A stretch of 64,000 nucleotides of DNA from Acephala macrosclerotiorum (lineage: Eukaryota > Ascomycota > Leotiomycetes > Helotiales > Mollisiaceae). Made by a program: the position numbers and the translations under genes. This document shows positions 44,959-56,596 of the stretch, piece after piece (the first letter of the stretch is position 1; every line of letters starts with the position of its first letter). The DNA is taken from positions 186,001-250,000 of the forward strand of contig MU119208.1 of the NCBI GenBank assembly GCA_014904845.1, written 5' to 3'. The notes beneath the pieces are model-generated. The model was not told where the DNA came from. It saw only the letters and a program-made list of their open reading frames with translations, and ran no database searches.

Positions 44959-46210
44959 TCAGCAACCACACCCCATCACCAACTTCCGTACTCTGCGGTC
45001 TGAGCCCAAGGAATCCTTTTTCGGTTCTGAACAGCCGTCAGAATGGAGCAGAAGAATTTCTGGTGTGAGCCTTCGTGCGATCCGATTGCGTGCCCATGCT
45101 CTGAAGGATGAGAGTATGGTGGAAGCTACGGGTCGACGTTGGTAGGTGTCCATCATGAGGGTTCGACAAAGGACCTCGCTGGGATCCTGATCTGTGTCGA
45201 GGTATGGTTGGATGATGTTCTTGCAGATATCCAAGAAGGATTCGTTGCTTGATGTCTTCAACACTCCCAGATCGGTAGACAGACTTCAACAACGTGGTCG
45301 AAACATGCTCCTTGCACTTCTAGAGAGCGTCCTTGGATAGCGCATGAAATAGGCGAGAGGACGCGGGAAGGGCAGCAGTCGAAGAGGTAATCTTGATGAC
45401 GAGCCAGTACCAAGGGTGCAAAAGTCAAGTTGGCTGTCCAGTCCGGGACGCTCCTTCATGCTGCGACTTCCAGGATCTTCGACAAAAGAGAGGGTTGCGA
45501 GTCTAGGCGCCTTCTCGAGCAGCATAGAAACGATGGACGTATAAAGCGACGCCACAGTAGTGTTTGCAGAATAGTCTGGCTGCATAGGTAGCACCGTGTC
45601 ATTGGGAAGGGCTTGCTGGGCAATCCCCAGCAAACCAAATATCTTATCACGGGAATCTGTAGCCGAGCAAGGGCGCATCATATGAAGCACACGTGGGGTC
45701 TTTCCCGAAATAGCTAGCATGATCTGTTGGCCCATATTCCACCAACGATTCTTTCGCTTCTTGTAAGTGGTCTCTTCCAAGGTAAGTCTGATGGTCTCAT
45801 CACCAGTTGCCCTCCCGAAAGCTCGATTGATATCTGGTCCAATTATTGGTTGCCAACCTAAAGCCATCAGTATCTTTCCTAGAGTCTCAATATTCTCCCA
45901 AGAGATCGAGGACCCGCCACACTGAACAATATATCCTTCGCGAGGACGTCTTCTTGGACGATCCAGATTCTCGAACACCAACGTCTGCGCCTGCAGAAAT
46001 TGAGATACTTCTCCCAGCACATGACCAAATCTCCATTGGGAGGTTGGATATTCAATTGCTTCAAGAGGGTTGGACTATATGGGATCTGGCGCTTGAGATC
46101 CTCCATGCCGAAGTTCGCAGGATACTTAGCCAAGGCATGCAGAAAGTCGGTGGTCAGCCATACGAACTCATGCAAGTCTGTGGCATCGGAGCCGAGCCCT
46201 ATTCATCAAG
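44959..46210 (-). pseudogene. HET-domain protein gene remnant with several frameshifts
   Basis: On the minus strand the pieces follow HET-family order from after the core: IGLGSDATDLHEF, then WCSRIWIVQEDVLAKD, then in the next frame IVQCGGSSISWENIETLGK, CSATDSRDKIFGLLGIAQQ, and PLAYFMRYPRTL. A third frame holds FLDICKNIIQPYLD...SEVLCRTLMMDTY. The step from LAKD to IVQCGG (about 45930) needs one extra base. Stops lie just before IGLGSD, and the N-terminal HET core (SYxWG, WIDAxCINQ) cannot be found further upstream. It is therefore both truncated and frameshifted. I read it as a relic of a different HET subfamily from the one at 26.8-28.7 kb. Confidence 0.75.
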
Positions 46211-47406
46211 ATCTCAGAGTCAATCTACTTTCTTTGTATGATTTGGGAGGTAGATGCATATCTTTGGAGTACGTTGGAGCAATGCACTCTAGAGACATGC
46301 CGGAAAAAGAATAATTATCCTAGAAATTGACACTCATATACAATGACTTTGGCAGCTGTGGTGTAGATGCCGCCCATCAAGGCAGCTTAAACTACCTTTT
46401 CATCATTATTCTTTTGATCGATGCAGATGGCATTAATCTAGAGTCATTTCCCAAGGTAGCCTGATACAGCCAGTTGTTGCAAGGCATCCTCCAGGTTCTT
46501 CGTGACATGGTAATCAAGCATTTCCGTTATCGCCAGTGTACCATTCGTGCCCGAACTCGATTGATTCCCGGAGCCATCTGTGCTGCGGAAGTTCTTGAGG
46601 GAGGGAATCGGGCAGTGATCACTTGTGTCGGGGGTTCCTCATCTCGATTGTATTGGATGTCTGTTCGGCACGCCTCTCCCCAGGTGTACGACAAGCATGG
46701 TATTCGGGACAGTCATCAAGAGCATACTGTTCTAGGCGAAATCCTAGAAGAGGGGCGTATAGGGAGGAAGGTTCAGGTTCTGGTCCATGTCGCACTAATT
46801 GCAACAGTCGTATGGACCCAGGATCTGATAATGGCTCGAAAGTGGAGGATCTGAGGCGACTGGATGACAAAGATGGCTCTGCTGCAGCCATGAGAACGGA
46901 CGGGCACAAGAACCATAATTGGCCTAAGGGCCCTCGGATTTTCGGATATTTCGTCTATCTCAAGATGAAGGCGAGTTTGACAGCGCAACAGGCTTCGTAA
47001 CGGCTATCAAACCGTGAGATGCTTCCCAACCTCATTCACTCGTCAACCAATAGAAGGGCATTCGGTGACGGAGATGTGCACAACGGCTTCCGAAAATGGC
47101 ATTTGGTGGCCGAATTGGGAATGGTGGCAGGCGTTAAGCAAATAATTCCGCATCCAATGCCAATGTGTAACAGGCGAATGTACTGACATGCAAGGGTCTT
47201 GAAGTCTTCATTGTTTGCCAGTCCAGAGCATCGCATTGCGATATGCTAGTGAACCCAAATGTCAGCGCCACTGGTCTTGGATACGAGAAGGGCAGATAAT
47301 AGTAATCGATAACCCCGCATAGATATGTCTCAAGACTTCCTGATCTCCCAGCATCCAACGCTTGTGTGAATGTTCGAAATTTGATAATAGCAACCAGTCT
47401 CAAGAA
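46211..47406. other. Intergenic, about 1.2 kb
   Basis: Open frames at 46474-46854 (plus) and 46619-46909 (minus) overlap and show no recognisable domain. The last part is the promoter of the 264-residue unknown gene. Confidence 0.45.
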
Positions 47407-48250
47407 ATGGCGGACGAAGCGGAAGATAGACTCAGACAATTGACAACACTCACCCCTCGTCGCTTCCACATCCCAGCAAACCCGCCTCTCGGTGTAGGGT
47501 TGCTCATTTTTGGTCACGAGAATGAAAACTATGACGAGGAAAATCTTGAAGAGTTCTTCAATATATCCGACCAGGTTCGAAATTGCAAGCCGGGGATCTG
47601 GACATCGAGGGTGCGAGCGCTTGCCAATGCAGAACCCGAACTGCCAGATCGGGAGTGTATTATTTACTGGGTGTCCGAAGGGACCATCGACATTGGGCAA
47701 TCTGCCGAAGACTGGAAAGCGTATGAAAAAGCAACCCGGCAATCAGACGCAGATGTCAAGCTGTCGGCCATCGTACCGCCTGGCACAAAGTGGCGACGCT
47801 TTGGAAGCTATTTCAGTGATGGTGGTATATGCACTATTGTGTCCACTGAATACTTGACACACAAAGCCGCTAGAGCTGTCATATTTGGGGATCCAGAAAG
47901 CAACGAAGAGCTGGGCTATGGTTACTATCTCGAAACTCTGTCGTTGAACGGTGCCGATATTGGAGTAAGCGATGAGCAAGAGGGATTCACAATCGGCGGC
48001 ATGAACTGTATGTTTTTCTTGCTAGAATTTTGCGGGCCGGCTAACATGGGTTTCAGTCTTCCAAGATGCCGTGGGAGGACCTCCTCGGATTGCTGTGGCG
48101 GAAGAGAATGGACAAGTTATCGCGGTGAGGTTCTACCTGGGACCCGAAGAGGAGGATTGGGCCTCCGAAGGCACGGAGGAAGGTTTCGAATCTGAAGAGG
48201 AGGAGGAGGAGGAGGAGGATATATCCAAGGAAAAGACCAAGAAGACATAG
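47407..48250 (+). CDS. Unknown acidic protein, 264 residues
   Basis: Two exons, 47407-48007 and 48057-48250, with a 49-base intron (GTATGT...TTTCAG), give 264 residues. The start MADEAEDRLRQLTTLTPRRF was chosen over an upstream in-frame TTG. The protein is soluble, with no signal or membrane span. It has an aromatic-rich middle (GYGYYLETLSLNGADIGVSDEQEGFTIGGMN), then FFQDAVGGPPRIAVAEENGQVIAVRFYLG, and ends in a run of Glu followed by a Lys-rich end (EKTKKT). The even spacing of hydrophobic residues suggests a beta-rich fold. I do not recognise the family. It lies about 565 bases from the left edge of the transposon island. Confidence 0.65.
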
Positions 48251-48815
48251 GGGTAGTCTAGCCTGGTATCTAATGCCATGCACCTCGACACTCAAGACCT
48301 GAGGATCACCAATCTGGACACAGTCCCTAAACGCTTGGCTTCTCTGTTTCTAGTGCAGAACCCGGTTGTTTCCCTGGGTTGAATCGTTCTGGTGATGGGT
48401 GGGCATTGCTATCAATAGCCCGGAGTGGTCTCTTCAAGCTTGATGTTGATGTTGAGGGGGCCGTGAGACCCAACTTAGCTGACTTGATTGACTTCCTGCG
48501 CTCCTATTTTTCGGCATTGGTCTTCTTCCAATCTGTAAATCCCAAAACCTTTCCATCGTCCCGAGCAACGCGATATTTGGTGTTTCCTTCGCCTTTCCGG
48601 TGTAGAGCTCTCCTCTGTGAGATAGGCCCTTGTTCCCGCATTCGAACCAGAGTCCGTTGTATCCCGCTTTGATGGGCTTCCCGTATATTGGAATTTTGCG
48701 TCATATTCATAGAAATCATATAAGTGAGACATCTTGCACAGTAATGCTTGCAGGTGGAAGAGGGAGCTAAAAGGAACGCGTCGATCGGAGGAGAGAATCA
48801 CCCAGGCTCTGGTCC
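48251..48815. other. Intergenic up to the retrotransposon
   Basis: Normal base composition, no gene seen. An open frame at 48475-48909 (minus) runs into the LTR and is not considered real. Confidence 0.45.
48811..48815. repeat. Target-site duplication GGTCC, left copy (outer element)
   Basis: The same five bases lie directly outside both LTRs of the outer element. Confidence 0.9.
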
Positions 48816-48951
48816 TGTCAATTTGAGTGATATATTCGATGGACTTGATGGTCTGGTTGATTGATTTAGGTTTTAAAGATCTAGCTAGGTGCGGGGACAT
48901 TATATCCATTGCAGTGCTTACTCAGCACTAAAACCACTCGAAAGTCTAACA
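48816..48951 (-). repeat. Outer element 3' LTR (left), 136 bases
   Basis: Starts TGTCAATTTGAG and ends GTCTAACA on the plus strand. It differs from the right LTR at only four positions, all C/T or G/A. Confidence 0.95.
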
Positions 48952-48962
48952 CGCCCCCTGCT
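48952..48962 (-). other. Probable polypurine tract of the outer element
   Basis: Minus strand reads AGCAGGGGGCG immediately before the 3' LTR, the expected place and composition for the plus-strand primer. Confidence 0.55.
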
Positions 48963-49299
48963 GAGGAGCACTGTAGAGATATATCCATTTTAATGTCCAA
49001 AGTGATGTAAATAATCAATGTTTTCACGTGACCATCGCACTAACTATTATTGTGATCTATCGTCTCTTATCTCTTATCAATTGCAGTGTCGAATCGTCGT
49101 AAAGAGCCTTATTAAACTCTGTAGCGCTAGTCTCAACTGCTTCGTAGAAGAGCTTATAGAGAGCTAAAAAGGGCCTACTCTCTTTGTGAGAATTCGGTCC
49201 TAAATAGGGCATTTCCAGCTCTTATTCCACAGCCAAAGAGTGCTCCAGATCTGCCCAAAAGGATTTTCGTCTTATCCCAACTCGTCTTTTTACTACTAT

Positions 49300-49624
49300 T
49301 GTTCTAATCCTTGAAATTCGTAAGCAGCGCTACAACCTTCTCTGTATTAAACCAGTTCTCATTCAAATCTATTGTAGTCTTGTGAATCGTAAACCGATCG
49401 TAAAATAATTGTTTCGTAAGGATATTTGCGATTTAATCGTTCTCTGAAACTAATTCTATTTTCAATTTATTTCTAGTAATTATATTATTCTTTATATAGA
49501 AATATCGAATTTCAATATACTTAAATTTGTTCGAAAACTTCGTATTCGTACTAAAATCGATCGCAGAAAAATTGTTACAATATAAAATAAAATTTTTTTT
49601 AAAAAATTCTTTAATGATTTTCAA
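49300..49624 (-). pseudogene. RNase H end of the outer copia pol
   Basis: A 63-codon open stretch reads ILYCNNFSAIDFSTNTKF...YIEIRYFYIKN...KIELVSEND, the copia RNase H pattern (LYCDNQSAI, HIDIRYHFIR, YVSTEDQ). After an in-frame stop comes IANILTKQLFYDRF, corresponding to the family's ADILTKPL end, and a terminal stop near 49300. Nearly all departures are C-to-T or G-to-A type. Confidence 0.85.
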
Positions 49625-50263
49625 TTATAGTTTTTTTAATTAAATTACTTTTTTTGCGATTTTATTCGTTGTTATAATTTTTATTTTTATTGAATTTTGT
49701 ATTATATTTCGTTGTTTTTGTATTGTCTATAAAATTGTTTTATTCTTTAGTATTATTATTTATTTTAAAAACAATTTGCGATCGTTTTCGATTTCTTATG
49801 TAAAATCGAAAAATATATTATAATTTTTAATCGACGTTTTTTTGTAAGTGATTTTTATTGTTTTCGTTTTATTGAAATATTGAAAAAATTATTTCACAAA
49901 ATGTAAATATTCGAAATACGCGTTAAATATAAATCTAATAAATTGATTAATATAATAATTGATATTTAATCTCGTACAATTAATTAAATAAATCGTAGTA
50001 CTAATAATCTGTTTATAGAAATAAAAATCGTTTTCGTTTAATTAGTTTTTTTTTTTTTTTTCTCGTAAAATTATATTTTACAAAAATAATAAATTCGTTT
50101 AATTCGAATATTCGAAATCGAATCGTAGTAATAATTTATTTGTATATATTTTTTGATAAATTGTAAAAATGTAATTCTCGCGATTTTTCTCGATTTGAAA
50201 TTCTATGAAAACGATAATAAAATTGAGATTTTTGCTTTTTTAACGCTTTTTGATTTTGGTTTT

Positions 50264-50268
50264 AATAG
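50264..50268. repeat. Target-site duplication AATAG, left copy (inner element)
   Basis: Lies directly left of the inner left LTR; the partner copy is 56592-56596. Confidence 0.85.
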
Positions 50269-50496
50269 TATTAGAACGTTCGAGAACAAATCACGAAACA
50301 CTAAGATTTTAATCTGGTGTCAATGATTCAATTCTGTTTGCCTCTTTTTAGAAGGGGCATTTTTCTACTTATATAATTAAATAGAGTAAACGTAAGATTA
50401 AAGAGTGGACGCTAGGGCAACTATTGCCAAGGGCAATAGAGATCATAACTAGATCATTTAACCGATCGCCTAAGCGATCACATGATTGAACCGATA
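50269..50496 (-). repeat. Inner element 3' LTR (left), 228 bases
   Basis: Begins TATTAGAACG and ends GAACCGATA. The expected TG and CA ends both read TA here, as RIP would produce. Confidence 0.9.
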
Positions 50497-50699
50497 CTGG
50501 CAATTCTCTTTTTGGGAAAAGACGCTTTTTTCAACTCGTAAACCAGATATAGAAGAGAGTACTACTACGGCTGCTAACGCGCTGTTTCACTATCAAATAC
50601 TAAAAAGAAATCTAATCGTGAACCAGTCGCCGTCACGTGTTGTAATGCTTGACCGATCAGGCCAAACTTGGAAAAATTCTCCCAAACCCGGTATTTATA

Positions 50700-51300
50700 A
50701 CCTTCGAGCCAATCGAAAGCTTTACTTTCGAAAACATCGAAAATATCGAAAAACACTAAAAACACCAAAACAATAATTACACGTTTCTCTTTCCAATACT
50801 ATCCTTTTCAATGACCGCTCTCCTTGCTATTCTCGCTTTCGCCGATTGATTCCTGGGTTTCGAGACGTTGCACTCATTTCTGTATTTTAACATTAAGGCG
50901 ATTAGTATTAACGAGCGATTCAAGTGCTTTATTAGCGTTGGACTTGGTCATAGTATCAATTGAATTACTATCTCTAACAATCTATCGAATCTTCGAGAGT
51001 TTTCTGCGTTTATACGATTGTCTAATAATTATAATATCGATTATAAGACGCTTTTCCTTAGTAGTACCGAGCTTGACTATACACTCGTAAAAAAAGAAGA
51101 AATCGGTGCAAATAACCACGAAAACTGGATTCAACTCGAGTCGTTTTATAATAAGATCAAAAGTAATAGAAATCGAAATTTCTATGTCGATTTTTATTGT
51201 TATTGCGTATAACTCAAAAACTAGAACAGCACGAGTAACTCTTTTACACTTCATTGAACTCCAGTAAAATAAATTGCCTCGCAAATCGAATTGTTTATCG
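50700..51300 (-). pseudogene. RNase H part of the inner copia pol
   Basis: A 100-codon open stretch (50982-51284) reads MKCKRVTRAVLVFELYAI...VFVVICTDFFFFYECIVKLGTTKEKRLIIDIIIIRQSYKRRKLSKIR. This matches the fungal copia RNase H block with KCKRVTRAVLAAELY, VCTDSYSLYECLVKLGTTKEKRLMIDI and RQSYERRE. Confidence 0.88.
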
Positions 51301-52219
51301 CTATAAGTCTCATTGCCAAAAACGATAACATACTCGATCTACGAATTGAAATTCTTATGGCAAAAAAACCGTTCACAAAAACGAAAAATTTCGTTGAATG
51401 TAAATCCAAACAAAAAAACCGAAATCCACGATCGAAATTGTCTATTTACTATTGTAATCGCTTATTCAACGCTACAATTTACCTTTTCTCGAGATATTAA
51501 TATTGAGCTGCCGTCGATATATCGTACGCAACTTCCGATTGGTAAATAGAACTAATGTATACTTCTCGAATACGTTACTCGAAATACGTTTACTTGTAGA
51601 AATCTGATTTTGAATTAATCAAATTTAAGCGCTTACTTTACCTTTTTTGCGAAAACACAATTCCATTTTCGATCTTATTTACTACTAGTTTGCATCCGTT
51701 GAATAGTAGAGAAGTATTCGACGTAAAAAACTCTATAGATTTAACTAGCAATTTGACCTTTTGCAGTTCAAAGTCCTCTAATTCTACAAAGGTCTAATCT
51801 CTTAAAATAAGCGTATCGTCGATTTGTATATCGATTATCTCGAATAGAGTATAATTACTCTTCGTAATAAGTAAACAAAGATCGAAAATTGAAAGTTCTA
51901 TCGAGAACTTGTTTCTATAGTAAACACTATACGTTTTATATTAGTGTATTTCCGCTTTCGAAACTTCGTAAAGAAGTTTAACCACTTTAAAAACGACATC
52001 CAATAGAAACTCATTCGTTATTTCCTTTGAAAATCTGGCGAAAATAACACGTACTAATAAAATTATTAATTGCACGTATATTTGAATAATATCTCTCAAA
52101 TAAAAACTAATTTCCTTGAATTTAAAAAATAAAATTAAAGCGACGATAATTCGTTGATTAACGCATTGAATAATCGAAGATTGAATCAGTATTATCTTTT
52201 TGTTTTTATCGTTAAATAC

Positions 52220-52699
52220 TTAAATCACAAAACGAGATTTCTCATATAAAGTTGCCGTTTTTATACTTTTGACCTCGTCTACTAATCTTGAATCGAAAAT
52301 CCGTTGGTTACTAATCTCTTTCGAGTTATTAAAAATCAGTTTAAAGACTCTTTTCGCGATTAATCTATCAATTTCCTTTCTACGAGAAATTGCGAACAAA
52401 TCGCTTAAAGTAGTAATAATTTCTTTTGCGCGAAAGTCTATAAACAATTGTTTATTTCTAGTCTTTTTCTCGATCAAATAAACTTCAAAAGTTTTTACAT
52501 CTATACAAATTGTCATATAAATGTATTCGTCGAAACTGGAAACGTAAAAAGAGATTTCTACTACAATTCGAAATAAACGTAAATTCTCCTTCGAAATATA
52601 CAAAGTTTTCTCGATCGAACGAAGTAAATCAAATATATCTTTCTTTATTCTCGAACTCTTTCTAAAAGAATTTGATTCTAAGTCTAAATTTTTTAACAA
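52220..52699 (-). pseudogene. Integrase / reverse-transcriptase junction of the inner copia pol
   Basis: A 159-codon open stretch ends in ISRRKEIDRLIAKRVFKLI...QRIFDSRLVDEVKSIKTATLYEKSRFVI. This corresponds to the start of the copia reverse transcriptase (RKKEIDGLIEKGVFEVV, RIFNSRFVDEIK, YEKSRLVVQAYND). Confidence 0.88.
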
Positions 52700-52873
52700 A
52701 TTTTCTTTTAATGAATAATCTTCTAATTACTTTTCGAATTACTCGAAATCTTAATAAAATAGTTTCATCGCAATACTACGAAAACTTTTTAGTCTATTTG
52801 ACAATTGTAATTAATATGTCTCTCTATCTATTACCAAAAGCGTATATAGTCTTTTTCATTTTTTACTTTCTTT

Positions 52874-54292
52874 TCAAATAAACACGTTTGAATTTAGAAA
52901 TAAATCGACCAAATAATAATTCCGTGGACTATTTCTTATTTGTAAAGCGTCGTTGATTTGACGAATAACGTAATATTCTCGAACTGCGATTATTACACTT
53001 TCTATCGCCTTAGCTCTAACGGCAATTAATACTGTAAGCGCGTTCCATTGTAACATTCGAAAATAAGCGCCGAAAATAAGAAATATAGAAATAATATCGT
53101 TCGATCTTGTCGTATCGTTAACTGCTTTAATCGCTATTTAAAGTCGCTTTTTTTTTCACAAATCGAAGAATTCTCGAAATAATATATTATACGTACGTTT
53201 CAATAAAGCGTAATACTTCTCTATTAAACCAATCGAATTATAAACTTCTATCGATATAATCTTCAAATCGATGTCTATACTCTTAGTATTGTCGCGGAAT
53301 TCTTTAGAGTTGAAATTCGTTCCAAAATTATAAATAGCAAATACTAGTAATTTAAAGTAAACGTTGATTTAATACGCTCGAAAAACGTTTTATATTTTTT
53401 TCATCGATATATCTACAAAAAACTTCGCGACTTGAAATACTATAATTTCGTTTACGACTTGGAGTATTAATTTTTCATCGATTTATAATACGTTTAAATA
53501 GACGAAGTAATTAAAATCATAGTCGTCGCGCAATATAAACTTAAAACGATCGAAAGATTTATTATTCATTTGATATTACTAATAAAACTTCGTTATCTTT
53601 TTAATTTTTTCGAAGTTCATAAAATGTTTTCTACGTTTTAATACTCGCGCGAATTTGGCGGTCGATGGGTATTCGAAGCGTTTGTACAATCGTTTAAACT
53701 TCGTTTCAATCAAGTGACAAATAGTAAAATCGGTCTCTACCGTAGAAATCTCACAGTTACTATAAATCAAGTTTTCGAGTGAATCAAACAATATTCAAAA
53801 ATGTTTAAACGCTCTAATAATAAGCGTACGTCGTTTATCTCGAACAAACACGTTATCAAAATTGTCGAATCTAATTCGCAGTTTGTTCATATCTTGAAAA
53901 TACAATAAAAAAAGTACGTTTACTGGGACCACGTGAAACGTAATACGTTCAATTGACGTATCGATATCAATAATCTCAAGAGATGAAATTTCACCGATTT
54001 TAAACTTGATCACTACTTCTCTAGCTCTAGATCCGTTCAATTTGATGTTTCGAATCCGTTGAAGAACCAAATACTGGTTTTCGCCGGCAGTCGATCGTTG
54101 GGCGGCGCTAGTATCGATTATAATACTCATGAAAACGTTTAATGTGTAGCGATTCGTCAAATACGCCTTTGTATTAGTAGACATCGAAGGCGGTTTCGAT
54201 TGCATTGCGACACTCGATATCGTATAATAAATTGATTGACGATCGAGTAATTCGATGATTCTAAGTCTATCAATCGTACCGTAAAATATCAT
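52874..54292 (-). pseudogene. Protease, pre-integrase and integrase remnants of the inner copia
   Basis: From high to low coordinate: an aspartic-protease segment (53795-54292) with IIIDTSAAQRSTAGENQYL and EISSLEIIDIDTSIERITFHVV. Then a pre-integrase segment (53579-53791) with CHLIETKFKRLYKRFEYPSTAKFARVL, matching the zinc-binding CYLTETQLRRLHRRFGHPS block. Then an integrase end (52874-53056) with REYYVIRQINDALQIRNSP. Stops and RIP-type substitutions separate them; the His of the HHCC finger region (FGHP) reads FEYP. Confidence 0.85.
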
Positions 54293-55048
54293 GAAATAAT
54301 TAGTCGATCGCGTGACATCGTTTCCGTGTAAATCTCTTTCTTTAGTAAGTTCAACGACGAATTGTTTGTATTTCTCAACGATATCGAAGTTTAATTCTTT
54401 GAACTCAATTACGAATTAAGTCATTTTGTTTTTATCGAACGATCTCGACTTTTTAAAGTCGTTATACGCTTTTTTTCTCTTTTTTAGCGTATAGCGAGTA
54501 CTTTAATAATTCGAGTTCTTACAAATGAAATACTTTTTCTCGTTTTAATATATTGTCGACTTTTTGTGACTAGTTCAATCACTATATCGAATGCTTTTAC
54601 TATAATATTTGCAGTCTACGAAATATAATTCGATTATATCTCGATAAACTTCTCTTTTTTCGACTATAAAAATTTTAAAAACTGTTTCCATTTTCGTCTA
54701 AAATAAAATCGCGTTACGAACGTTTTCACATATCGCTTGAAAATTCGATAAAAGTCGAAGAAGCGTCTAATAGTACTTTGGTACACTTCGGTAAACGTAG
54801 TAGAACTTGTTTCGTATAATAGTTTTTGTTCGCATATTCGAATGTAAATCAAACTATTTCTGGATTAGTCTTTGACGCAATATTTCGAAGCATTCGAAAG
54901 TCGTTTTATTTGAATTTTACGCTCGAATTAACGCGAGTATAATCGTATTCTATCAATTGAGTATTTTATTTCAACGTTTTTCGATCTCGAAATTCGACTT
55001 TACAATTTCAATCATTTTATCGAAGAATAGACTTTTTTCAGCGAACTT

Positions 55049-55381
55049 CTAATAATAGAACTTACTAATCTCGTCGATAAACATAATCGAAAACGCGTTA
55101 CAATAGTTTTTAAATTTAACGTTTACTTTCAAATATAAGTTTTCGAATACTCGTATAAACATATTCAATGAATCTTTTTCTTCGTAGTATTTGAACTTGT
55201 CGTCGTAAATCTTTATAAGAATAATTAATTCTCTATCGAGATTAGATATTGTTTGATTCTCGCAATTGAAATTGTATATTGATCGATTAGAATCCTTTGA
55301 CAGTTTTTCAGTTTCTAGTAATAATAGAAACGACGAGTTTCGTTTCGAGTTTTCGTTTTTTAATAGTAAATTTAATAACAA
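55049..55381 (-). pseudogene. Gag remnant of the inner copia element
   Basis: A 110-codon open stretch ends in KIYDDKFKYYEEKDSLNMFIRVFENLYLKVNVKFKNYCNAFSIMFIDEISKFYY. This resembles the copia Gag core in which a KYSG.DDSFDYKFTIF segment is followed by AFPIMLSGLARDFYY. Its position just inside the 5' LTR fits. Confidence 0.75.
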
Positions 55382-56363
55382 TATTTTATTGCGCTCTTAG
55401 AATTGTTTTTGAAGTGTCGTACGTTCGAGTAACGTCGTCTACTCTATAAAAAGTTCTGTAGCAAGTTTTAATGATTGAAGAAAAGAGTTCGAAAGTACTA
55501 ATACTATTTCTTTAATTTTCTCGATAAAAATAATAGAAAACGTTAGTTTTCAAGTTTGTTTTATCTTTAGATCGATTGTATTCTTTTATAAGTTGAAGTT
55601 TTCTATTAAACTCATTTCTATAATCTCTTTATACGACTACTTTGATTGTCTTTTCTTATTTGCAATATCTATCAATACTTTTAAAACCTTAGTAAATCGT
55701 TTTTTCGATATTTATACTTCGTTTATTCGCAACGTTTCACGTAGTTTTCTTTTCGTGTTTTCGTTTATTTTCTTTTCAAATATTTTCTTTGTCTATTTTA
55801 AAAATGTTTTTCTATATTCTACTTATAATCCATAGTTCCGATTACTTCTCGTTTTGAAACTCTATATTTATTTCAATGTATATTGTATCGAATCGAGAAA
55901 TAGAAAGAATAATAAAAAAATCTCTCTTTGATCAAAATCGTACTTTGAGAGAATGTAATCGTACTCTCGAAAAGTATTTTATCGAGTCGTATCGTGCTCG
56001 GTAAATATATTAATTCGACGAGTCTTCGTATTAAACTCGTGAGAATTGTTTTTTTTTTTTTTTTTTTTTGATATTGTTCAATAAATTACAATAAAGTACT
56101 CGTTGTTAATACGCGATAAAGCGTAAAATAGAAAATCAACTAGTTTCAAACCGAGGAAAACAAAGCGAGCGTAAAATCGCAATATCCTTTGAAAATCTAA
56201 TAATTTCTTTTAGTACAAGCAAAAACTATTCTCTTTCACGTTCAATTGAATCAGTAGATTGCGTACAATCTGAGTTTTCTTGTTCGATCGATTTTATTCA
56301 ATTGCTGCCTTTTCGTAAGTAATTTTGTTACTCTGTAGTCGAACGAGTTCAACTACTAATCAA

Positions 56364-56591
56364 TATTAAAATGTTCGAAAACAAATCACGAAATACTAAA
56401 ATCTTAGTCTAGTATCAATAATTCAATTCTATTTGTCTCTTTTTAGAAGGAGCATTTTTCTATCTATATAATTAAACAAAGTGGACGTAAGATTAAAGAG
56501 TGGACACTAGAGCAATTGTTGTCAAGGGCAATAGAGATTATAGTTAGATCATTTAGTCGATCGCTTAAGCGATCACATGATTGAACCGACA
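56364..56591 (-). repeat. Inner element 5' LTR (right), 228 bases
   Basis: Begins TATTAAAATG and ends GAACCGACA. It differs from the left LTR at about 30 positions, all transitions, with no length difference. Confidence 0.92.
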
Positions 56592-56596
56592 AATAG
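56592..56596. repeat. Target-site duplication AATAG, right copy (inner element)
   Basis: Matches 50264-50268 and marks the break in the outer element's reverse transcriptase. Confidence 0.85.

Larger units (their letters stand above)
50269..56591 (-). mobile_element. Inner Ty1/copia LTR retrotransposon nested in the outer one
   Basis: The element is 6,323 bases with two direct 228-base LTRs (50269-50496 and 56364-56591), flanked by AATAG on both sides. On the minus strand the order is gag remnant, aspartic protease, pre-integrase and integrase, reverse transcriptase, RNase H, the copia order. The sequence type (protease segment with IDTSAA..STAG, RNase H with KCKRVTRAVL and VKLGTTKEKRL) differs from the outer element. 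Every frame is broken by RIP-type changes. The insertion interrupts the outer element's reverse transcriptase, so this copy arrived second. Confidence 0.95.

Noticed and set aside
46474..46909. Overlapping open frames between the HET relic and the unknown gene
   Set aside because: No domain, splice pattern or codon character supports either strand.
48630..48670. Possible tRNA T-loop (gttcgaat on the minus strand)
   Set aside because: The flanking bases do not pair into a T stem and no acceptor or D arm is present.
48475..48909. 144-codon minus-strand frame next to the retrotransposon
   Set aside because: It starts inside the left LTR and has no recognisable product; it is a chance frame across an insertion boundary.
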